Source: UMGS1766 sp963660915 (GTDB taxonomy: Bacteria; Bacillota; Clostridia; Oscillospirales; Oscillospiraceae). From it: a stretch of 30,907 nt of DNA. The translations under genes and the position numbers were made by a program. The DNA lies in assembly GCA_963660915.1 (NCBI GenBank), contig CAVLAO010000014.1, positions 1 to 30,907 of the forward strand, given 5' to 3'. This document shows positions 6,488 through 14,200 of the stretch, piece after piece. Positions within the stretch are counted from its first letter, which is position 1; each line of letters starts with the position of its first letter. The notes under the pieces were generated by a model, which searched no databases, was not told the origin of the DNA, and saw only the letters and a program-made list of their open reading frames with translations.

Positions 6488-9013
6488 TCAGGTGCGGTCG
6501 TATTTCCGAAGGGAAAAATCCTCCCGAACCAGGGACAGATTGGGGTTGTAATAGGGGTCTCCCTTTTCCAGGGCATCGCCCCATCGGGCCTTGAAGCGAA
6601 GCATCTCCCCATTGAAGCGCTTTTTCTTCTCCGGAGTGTCCTCCTGCCCCCGGCTTTCCGACTCGTAGTGGTAAAGCTCTGCATAGGGCGTCCAGACGAT
6701 GAGATACCCTGCCTTGCGTATCCGCATGCAAAAATCCACGTCGTTAAACGCAACCTTGAAGCTTTCGTCCAGTCCATGCACCTCATCCCACACACTACGC
6801 CGCACCATAAGGCAGGCAGCCGTACAGGCGGAATAATTCTGGGCAATGCAAAGCCGGGACATATAACCATACTCACCGCGCTTGAAATACTTGTGGGCAT
6901 GGCCGGCCACACCGCCGATACCCAGAACCACGCCGCCGTGCTGCACCTTATTGGAAGGATAGTAGAGCATTGCTCCCACCGCACCGACGTCGGAGCGCTG
7001 CGCAAACATCAGCATCTCCTCCAGCCAGTTGGGTGTGATAACCTCAATGTCGTTGTTCAGCAGCAGCAGGTAGTCGCCCCGGGTTGCCCTGGCGCCTTCG
7101 TTGTTCAGGTAAGAATAGTTAAACTCTCCATTGGGAGGCGTTACCGTTACCACCCGAACGTTGTCATACTGCTCCAGAGAGCGATAGTAATCAAAAGTCT
7201 CCTTCTGTTTGCTGTTATTTTCTACGATAACAATTTCAAACCGTTTCCACGTGGAACGGCGGAGAATGGAATCCACGCACCGCTTCAGCACATCCACATG
7301 GTCGCAGCTGGGAATCAGAATGGACACCAGAGGCTTGCCCTGAATGGCATAGCGGATGCGGTAGGTAGAGGGAATACGGGCATCCTCCACCCGTCCCTTC
7401 AGTCCGACCCGCTCCAGATGATCCGTCAATGCTTTCTTTGCCGCATCCATGATATAGGGTTTCGCTCCGATGTCCGATGCAGTGGAGGCGGCACTGGCCC
7501 GCCAGAAATAGAGCACCTTGGGAATGTGGACAATCCTCTGCGCCTGCTCCGTCAGCCGCAAAATCAGGTCATAATCCTGACTGCCGTCGCACTCCGGCCG
7601 GAATCCTCCCACCTGTTCCTGCAGGGCGCGGGAGAACACGGTGAAATGACAAATGTAGTTATAGCTGCGCAGGGTGTCCGGTGCGTAGTCGGGTTTAAAG
7701 TTGGGACAATAGGCGTCCGACGGAACGTTGGTAAACGTGTTTTCATCCGTATAGAGGAAGTCTGCTCCCTGCTGACAGATCGCCTTCATATCCTCGTAGA
7801 GCGCGCTGGGATGGAGCAGATCGTCGTGGTCAAACAGACCGATGTAATCTCCCGTTGCCATGGCAAGGCAGGCATTGGTGTTGCCGGAAATACCGAGGTT
7901 CTCCTCCAGTTTTTGATACCGCACCCGCTCGTCCTTTGCGGCAAACTCCCGGCAAATCCGCTCCACAGAGGCGTGATCTGCATCGCTGCCATCCGCCAGA
8001 CAAAGCTCCCAGTTTCCGTAGGTCTGGATCTGTACCGATTGAATCATTTCCCGTAAAAACCGCTCCGGCGTGTTGTAGAGGGGCACCAGAATGCTGAATT
8101 TTACCGTCTTCGGGAAGGTTTCCTGTTGCTGCGCTTCATATTGTTCCTGCCCCATTCCAAACCCGGCAGGGCAAACCAGCCAACCTTCCTTCTGCCATTT
8201 GTTCTTCCAGTTTTCCAACGCTCTCTGCTGCTGCCATTCCTGCCATACCGCCCTCGGGCCCCGACGGAGCAGATCCCGTCCGCCCCGGACAAAACGGCGC
8301 AGTGTCGGAAACCGGTTCAAAATTTTTCGCAGTCCTGTGGTAATCATCCGCATGGGTTTTGTAATGCGCCAGCTGATAGAGCTCTGGATGGAGGCGATAG
8401 ACGCGTCCCGCTGCATAATTTCGCTGGTGAGCTGCTCGTTCTGCAGCTGCCAGCTTTGAATTTCCTGTTCCTGTTCCTCTGCGTGCTCCGCCGCTTCTTC
8501 CAACTCCTGACGGGACTGATCCAACTGCTGCTCCAGCTCCGCTATGTGCGTCAGCCGGGCAAATTCACGGAACACCGCCTCCCGCCGGCACAGGCAGCCG
8601 CTGCCTTCCAGCACCAGGCGCAGCAACCCCGGCAGCTCCAACGGCATTGTACGCACATCATTTCCCGTCAGAATTGCGGTGGCAGAGCCGATGAAACACA
8701 GCTCCGCCTCCGGCTCGGTGGACAGATACTGGTACTGCCGCTCCAGTCGGTTGATGGGCCACCATTTATCCGGGGTAGCAAAGGCGATGTAATCGCCTTT
8801 GGCATCGGCAATCGCTCCGCTGACCGCCCCTTCTTCTCCCACCGGGCGAAACACCCGCACCCGGGGGTCTTCAATCGGATACATCTGCCCTTCGGCACAG
8901 GCAAGAATCAGCTCCAACTCGTGGTGCGTCTGCGCCAGAATACGGCGAATGCACTCGCTGGCATCACTGCCGTCACAATTCAGCACAACGCTGATCAGTG
9001 AAGATTCGCGCAA
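6488..9013 (-). CDS. multidomain family 2 glycosyltransferase (polysaccharide synthesis)
   Basis: An 841-residue protein with three GT-A type units. The first (about 1-155) begins SLISVVLNCDG and has a degenerate AFATPDKWW in place of the usual DxD, so it may be inactive. A coiled coil rich in Glu and Gln follows (about 157-205), then a basic linker with RITKPMR. The second GT2 domain (about 305-520) starts FSILVPLYN and carries the metal motif DHDD (about 394). The third (about 560-790) starts VSILIPSCD and carries LLLNNDIEVI (about 653), with FNDVDFCMRIRKAGY near its end. Such fusions are typical of rhamnan, O-antigen or teichoic-like cell-wall polysaccharide loci. I chose TTG at 9011-9013 because AAGGAGAGG lies just upstream; another TTG at 9038-9040 has no such site. 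It stands alone with its own promoter. The acceptor and sugar are unknown. Confidence 0.88.
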   Translation of the reverse strand: MRESSLISVVLNCDGSDASECIRRILAQTHHELELILACAEGQMYPIEDPRVRVFRPVGEEGAVSGAIADAKGDYIAFATPDKWWPINRLERQYQYLSTEPEAELCFIGSATAILTGNDVRTMPLELPGLLRLVLEGSGCLCRREAVFREFARLTHIAELEQQLDQSRQELEEAAEHAEEQEQEIQSWQLQNEQLTSEIMQRDASIASIQSSISWRITKPMRMITTGLRKILNRFPTLRRFVRGGRDLLRRGPRAVWQEWQQQRALENWKNKWQKEGWLVCPAGFGMGQEQYEAQQQETFPKTVKFSILVPLYNTPERFLREMIQSVQIQTYGNWELCLADGSDADHASVERICREFAAKDERVRYQKLEENLGISGNTNACLAMATGDYIGLFDHDDLLHPSALYEDMKAICQQGADFLYTDENTFTNVPSDAYCPNFKPDYAPDTLRSYNYICHFTVFSRALQEQVGGFRPECDGSQDYDLILRLTEQAQRIVHIPKVLYFWRASAASTASDIGAKPYIMDAAKKALTDHLERVGLKGRVEDARIPSTYRIRYAIQGKPLVSILIPSCDHVDVLKRCVDSILRRSTWKRFEIVIVENNSKQKETFDYYRSLEQYDNVRVVTVTPPNGEFNYSYLNNEGARATRGDYLLLLNNDIEVITPNWLEEMLMFAQRSDVGAVGAMLYYPSNKVQHGGVVLGIGGVAGHAHKYFKRGEYGYMSRLCIAQNYSACTAACLMVRRSVWDEVHGLDESFKVAFNDVDFCMRIRKAGYLIVWTPYAELYHYESESRGQEDTPEKKKRFNGEMLRFKARWGDALEKGDPYYNPNLSLVREDFSLRKYDRT

Positions 9014-9072
9014 ATAAGACCTCTCCTTTTCCCTTGACAAAACCGCAAGGGATTACATAATACATCTAGTAT

Positions 9073-9101
9073 AATATACCCCATTTTATACCTTTTGTCC
9101 A
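9073..9101 (-). promoter_or_regulatory. promoter of the glycosyltransferase
   Basis: On the minus strand, TGGACA (9096-9101), a 17-base spacer and TATATT (9073-9078). Confidence 0.55.
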
Positions 9102-9128
9102 TTGTCAAAATACAAGTTTTCTTTCTTC

Positions 9129-9158
9129 TTGTCCTGTGTTAAACTTAATTTCTAAAAA
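9129..9158 (+). promoter_or_regulatory. weak candidate promoter of the acyltransferase
   Basis: TTGTCC (9129-9134), an 18-base spacer and TAAAAA (9153-9158). Each box matches the consensus in four of six positions, so this is only a candidate. Confidence 0.3.
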
Positions 9159-9182
9159 GAATACACCAGGGAGGACAAAACC

Positions 9183-10172
9183 ATGAAAAGCAAGCGAAAC
9201 TGGCGGCTGGACAATGCCCGGGCTGTGCTGATTGTGCTGGTCGTGCTGGGACACATGGTGGAGTGGGGCAATTTCCCCGGCAGCAGGTTTCTCTATCGGC
9301 TGATTTACACCTTCCATATGCCGGGGTTTGCACTGCTGTCCGGTCTTTGCTGGAAAGGCATCGGCGACGGACGGGTGCTGCGCCGGCTCGCCTGGCCCTA
9401 CTTTGTGTTTCAGACGATCTATCTGCTCTTCGACCGCCTCGGTCCGCTGGTGGTTTCATGGAACCCGGCACCGCTGACCTTCACCACCCCTTACTGGCTG
9501 ACGTGGTATCTCATGTCGTTGATGGGCTGGAATGTGCTTGCCGCCGTCATGCCGGAGGGCAGACGAACCGGTCTGGCCATACTGGCCGGCAGCATAGTTG
9601 TCTCTCTGCTGGTTGGTTATGATCCGAGACTGGGCTACTATCTCAGCCTGTCCCGCACACTGGTTCTGTTTCCCTTCTTCTGGGCCGGAGTTTTGTTCCG
9701 GCGCAGCGGTTGGCGCCTTCCGGAGCACCGGTGGATGCGGCCTGCAGCCGCCGGAGTGTTCGCCTTCTGCGCCGGAGGCGTCTGGCTGCTGGGGGATCGG
9801 CTGAACGCAAGTTGGATGTACCACAGCTTCCCTTATCCCGTTCTGCAATACACCCTTCTCATTCGCCTCGGTCTGTTGGCTCTGGCCGCCCTGCTCATCC
9901 TCTGTCTGCTCCTTCTTGTACCTAATCGGCGGGTAGAAGTGGTAACCTATCTGGGGCAAAACACCATGCCGGTGTTCCTGCTCCACGGATTTTTCATCCG
10001 CGGTTTCGGCTGGCAGGGGGCTTTTCACGGCGTGGTCTGGCCATGGTTTTTATTCCCTGCTCTGTCCATCGGTTTGTCCCTGCTGCTGGCTTCTCCGCCG
10101 GTCGTGAAAGTCATGACGCCGCTTATGCAGTGGCCCTTTCCCCTCCGCCGCCGCTCGACTGCCGGGAATTAG
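9183..10172 (+). CDS. membrane acyltransferase, fucose 4-O-acetylase-like
   Basis: A 329-residue integral membrane protein of the acyltransferase-3 superfamily. It begins with RNWRLDNARAVLIVLVVLGH, the usual start with an Asp and the conserved His of helix 1, and continues with an IYTFHMPGFALLSG motif in helix 2. About ten hydrophobic segments follow. Family members transfer acetyl or other acyl groups to sugars of surface polysaccharides. GGGAGG precedes the ATG by 8 bases. It is divergent from the polysaccharide glycosyltransferase, which fits a role in decorating the same glycan, though this link is inference. The C-terminus is Pro/Arg-rich and cytoplasmic. Confidence 0.85.
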   Translation: MKSKRNWRLDNARAVLIVLVVLGHMVEWGNFPGSRFLYRLIYTFHMPGFALLSGLCWKGIGDGRVLRRLAWPYFVFQTIYLLFDRLGPLVVSWNPAPLTFTTPYWLTWYLMSLMGWNVLAAVMPEGRRTGLAILAGSIVVSLLVGYDPRLGYYLSLSRTLVLFPFFWAGVLFRRSGWRLPEHRWMRPAAAGVFAFCAGGVWLLGDRLNASWMYHSFPYPVLQYTLLIRLGLLALAALLILCLLLLVPNRRVEVVTYLGQNTMPVFLLHGFFIRGFGWQGAFHGVVWPWFLFPALSIGLSLLLASPPVVKVMTPLMQWPFPLRRRSTAGN

Positions 10173-10218
10173 CTTTTTATGTGCATTTGCATAAAATTAT
10201 TTTATTTTTAAAAATAGA

Positions 10219-10247
10219 TTGCATCCCCTGTCGATCTTCCGTATAAT
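10219..10247 (+). promoter_or_regulatory. promoter of the C39-like lipoprotein gene
   Basis: TTGCAT (10219-10224), a 17-base spacer and a perfect TATAAT (10242-10247). The A/T-rich stretch just upstream resembles an UP element. Confidence 0.75.
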
Positions 10248-10256
10248 GTCCCCATT

Positions 10257-10298
10257 CTGCGCTTAACGCAGAAAATCGGGCTGAGGGCAACCCCCTCA
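10257..10298 (+). other. two small hairpins in the leader of the C39-like gene
   Basis: CTGCG-5-CGCAG (10257-10271) and TGAGGG-5-CCCTCA (10282-10298) lie between the promoter and the AAGGAG ribosome binding site. The second ends only a few bases before that site and could modulate translation. I do not recognise a known riboswitch class. Confidence 0.45.
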
Positions 10299-10313
10299 AA
10301 AAGGAGATCGACA

Positions 10314-11144
10314 ATGAAAAAAACAGTCACTATGGTGCTCATCTTTGCAATGATGCTGGCAATGCTGACCGGCTGCACCAATGACACACCGGCTATCAAC
10401 GCCGAAGAAGCTTCCACCAGTGGTTCTGCGGAAACCACAAGCGAAAACTTTTCTGACGAAATGAAGATTCCCTATGCCGTGGATCTGTCCGAGGAAGACG
10501 GAGCGGATGCGGAGGAGCGCACCGGCGACCACGCCGACTCCCCCTATTTTGCCCATCCGGATGTGTACAACATGGAGTCCACCGACACGCTGACCGTTCT
10601 CCACAATTTCCGAACCATTCAGCAGACCAGCGAATGGTCCTGCGGTGTCGCTGCAGCGATGATGGTGCTGGACTGGTACGACATGCTGGGCGACTGGAAC
10701 GAGGAAACGCTGGCCGCTTTGCGCCATTCCCTGGACGGGACGGAACTGGACGGCTATGTTGGCACCACGTTAAATCAAGCCATTGATATTTTTAACGGTG
10801 TAGGCAATTTTGACATAATTTCCACCCACGATTATCCCGACGGGATCTGGATGGAGGACATTCAGGGCTGGCTGGAAGAAGGCAAGCCCGTCATGATCTG
10901 CTGGAACGACTTTGGCGGTCACTGGCAGACCATCATCGGCTATGACACCATGGGCACAGAGAACACCAATGACGACGTGTTCCTCGTGGCCGACTCTTAC
11001 GACACCACCGACCAGAACCAGGACGGCTACGGTGTCTATTCTGCCGAGCGGCTGTTGTACAACTTCTCCATGTACGGCGCTTTCCCGGAAAGTGAAGGCG
11101 GCAGTGACTGCCTCTTTCTGGTGGCAAGCCCCAGCGCATCCTGA
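10314..11144 (+). CDS. C39-like papain-fold peptidase lipoprotein
   Basis: A 276-residue secreted lipoprotein. The type II signal peptide has a lipobox with Cys21 (MLTGC). An acidic, Ser/Thr-rich linker follows (about 22-90), then a papain-like C39-type domain. The likely catalytic triad is Cys110 (EWSCGVAAAMM), His203 (GGHWQTIIGYD) and Asp227 (VADSYD). A DTTDQNQDGYG segment right after the Asp resembles a calcium-binding loop. It has no linked ABC transporter, so it is not an obvious bacteriocin-leader peptidase; a role in surface protein or peptide processing is a guess. AAGGAG precedes the ATG. It has its own promoter and terminator, so it is monocistronic. Confidence 0.82.
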   Translation: MKKTVTMVLIFAMMLAMLTGCTNDTPAINAEEASTSGSAETTSENFSDEMKIPYAVDLSEEDGADAEERTGDHADSPYFAHPDVYNMESTDTLTVLHNFRTIQQTSEWSCGVAAAMMVLDWYDMLGDWNEETLAALRHSLDGTELDGYVGTTLNQAIDIFNGVGNFDIISTHDYPDGIWMEDIQGWLEEGKPVMICWNDFGGHWQTIIGYDTMGTENTNDDVFLVADSYDTTDQNQDGYGVYSAERLLYNFSMYGAFPESEGGSDCLFLVASPSAS

Positions 11145-11229
11145 ACTGACAGCAACAAGCAAAATCTTATTGCGTATGCTTCTGAGCAATACCGGGAGCT
11201 CTATGACAGGCTGAAATCGAACAAACAGA

Positions 11230-11264
11230 AACGGTGCGATCCCCAGAGGATCGCACCGTTTTTT
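11230..11264. terminator. bidirectional terminator
   Basis: Perfect 13-bp arms AACGGTGCGATCC (11230-11242) and GGATCGCACCGTT (11248-11260), followed by a T run on the plus strand and a U-rich stretch on the minus strand. It ends both the C39-like gene and the giant surface-protein gene. Confidence 0.9.
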
Positions 11265-11286
11265 GATGCCTTATTTGGTTTTTCTG

Positions 11287-14200
11287 TCAGTTCTGCTTTC
11301 TTTTCCGGAGCAGAATCCACATAGCAACTGCAGAGGTCATCAATGCGGCAGAGGCCAGTGCAGGAACGGCAGAGTCGCCGGTCTTTGCTCCCTTGGCCGC
11401 GGTTTCGCTGCTGCTGTTTTTGTCAGTATCGGCCGCATCCCCGTTGTCCTTCGGATCGGTGGAATCCGTCGGCAGCTCGCCCTTCTTCACCGTAACGTCC
11501 GTCATATCATAGAGGGCTGTCTTCTGGTTCAGGAAACGAACGTAGGAAACCAGAGCGTAATAACCCTGCTCGGTCGCCATGCCGTTCGGTGCGGTGTCCG
11601 TAGTCACATTGCGGAAGCCGCCGCCCTGTACGTAGTAGGCGCAGAGAGCGCCCAGAGCAGACACACCGTTTTTCGTAAAGCGGCTGTCGGTGGCGGGGTT
11701 GATTCCAAGTGCGGTCAGCGCCACCACGACCTGTGCGCAGGACTCGCTGTTGCCGTCGCCGCTGGTGTTGGCAAAACCGCCCTTATCATCCTGCTGACGG
11801 CTCAGCCAGTTCAGCGCCTGATCCACGGCCTTCCGCACAGCTGTGTTGTCAGAATAGTAAGGAGCCAGTGCCTGAATCGCCATGGCCGTCATGTCTACGT
11901 CCGACGTTTCCGCGCTGGAAGAGACTGCCCAACCGCCGTCTGAGAGCTGCTTGGAGAGAATGTACTCCACCAGATTCTCCCGGGTGGTCTGGGTCTTGCC
12001 TTCTGCCACGGCGGGAATCTCGTAGTTGCCGCTGTCCAGAGCAATCAGTGCCCAGATGGGGCCGTTGACTCCCTGCCAGACCACCTTGTCGAAGTCGGCC
12101 AGAGCGGCAGTCAGGTCATAGCCCTCCACATCTCTGGGGTCGTAACCGGCGGCAGTCAGGCCAAGAATTGTGCGGGAATACTCGGTATATTTGTTCTTGC
12201 TGAGCACGCCCTGCTTTTCTTTTACCAGAGCGGCCACATTGTTGTAGTAGGTCTGGTAATAGCCGTCTCCAACGGGGTACTCTGCCCGAGCCAGCCCCAG
12301 CACCGCCCAGTCGCCGGCAATGCTGCCGTTGACCGGGTTGGTAACGGTGCTGCGGAGATAGTTTCCGGTGGTGGTGTAGATGTCCTCCAGGCTGGCATCC
12401 GTCACATCCGGAGTGGGTGTGGGCACGTTGCCGGAGAAGTCCTCCTTGGAGTAGTCATCCGTGTAGTGGAAGACGATGGTGTCGCCATTGGAAAGGGTCT
12501 GTTCCTTCACACCATAATCGACGTGAATGCCGTTGACGGTGAACATCCAGCCGGAATGAGCGCCGTTGTCAAACTCGCGAAGGCCGTTGACCTCGGAAAT
12601 ATAGTTGCCGCCGGAATTCGTCCAGCTCATGCTGTTTTCCGTCAGCGCCTGTTCCAGCACGTCCAGAACTGTGCTCTCTGCAGGAACGGTATAGGTCGTT
12701 GGGGCAATCCAGGTGGTGAGGTTCCCCGCGGACAGAGTGTGGGCGGGGGTACTATCTCCGTGCATGTCATCACCCAACAGGGAGAAGACCACAGTGATGT
12801 AGTCGCCGCTGAGGGAAGCGCGGGTCACGGTCAGGGTAACCGTCTGCTGCCGGCCATCCTTTTCCGCCACAATGGTAAAGGTGTTGTCGCCCACCTCCAG
12901 TGCCTGTGCTTCGGTAACCGCTTCGCCCTGCGCATTGTAGATCGTTGCGGAAACACCGGTGCGGCAGAAGCTCTTCAGCACCACAGAGGTCACGTTGTTG
13001 TCCACTGCAACAGTGTAGTTCTCCCCGTCCTCGCTGGAAGCCTTGTAGTCTGTGGTATAGCCACTCATCTGGGCCGTAGCGGTAATGCCGGTGATGAGGC
13101 TGGACTCGGTGGCAGAAGAGGTGCTGGTAATCTTCAGCAGGTAGATCACCGGGGAAGACTCGCCGTTCTGCACAATCACCCGCACCAGCTTTTCGCCGGT
13201 GGATCGGCTGACAAAGAAGCCGGTCGCGCTGCCGTCGGCGGCAATGCGCTGGTTGTTGACATAGATGTTGTCGTTCTCGCCGGCGCCGTTGACTGCGATG
13301 GACAGCTCGCTCATGTCCCCTACGTTGACCTCGTAGATCTGCTGGCCGTCTGCAAAGTTGACGGTTTTGGTCTGCCCGTTGCCGGTAATGGTCACGCCGG
13401 TAGGCGCGGCGGTGGTGCCTACGTCGGATTCAGCGGCGGTGGTGCGAATCACCTGGGAGATCTCAGTGGATTTCTCATTGAATGCACCTGCCCAGATGTT
13501 GGAGGCGGTAACCACCTTCACATAGTGGAACGCCATATCGGACACATCAATCGGGTTGCCTTCGCTGTCCACAGCCCATTCCAGATCGAATCCGTTGGAG
13601 GCGGTGGGAGTCTCTGTATAGGGGTTTACATCTGCACCATAGGTGCCGTTTTTGTAGTAGTCGGCGTAGCCGAATCGGGTCACGGCACTGAAGGAGCTGG
13701 TGTTGCCGGTGCCCTGAATGGTGCCGTCCTCGGAGGAGGGAAGCAGGATGCCGGACAGGGTGACGCTGTCACCGGTCAGCAGCTGGTTCAGAGGATAGTT
13801 TTTCTGCAGCGGCCAGTTGCCGGTCTGGCTGGAGCCGTCCTTGCTGTTGCCCTGATTGTCCGTCCATGCGGTTTTGCCGGAAGCGGTTTTTGTGTAGGTT
13901 ACGGTGTAGTCCCAGATGGTGGAGTCTTCATAGTGCTCGCTGCCGGCAAGGGCATACCAGGTCTCTCCGTCCTCGGAAACCCAGACCTGACCGGGTTCTG
14001 CGGCACTGCCGCCGTCTGCGAAGGAGTTGCCGTAAACGTAGAAGTCCACGCCGTATTTGTTGTTCTGGTTGTCCGTCAGGGGCTCATCAAAGTAATAGGT
14101 GATGTAGCCGCCGAAGTTGCCCAGAGATTTCAGGGAGCCGCTCAGGGTGGTTTCCGGCCCGATGCCGTAGCCTGCATTGGTGTACTGGCTGTTGATGCAC

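Noticed and set aside
11145..11229. In-frame continuation after the stop of the C39-like gene (reads like SNKQNLIAYASEQYRELYDR)
   Set aside because: It looks slightly gene-like but follows a normal stop and runs into the terminator. It could be a remnant; nothing supports read-through.
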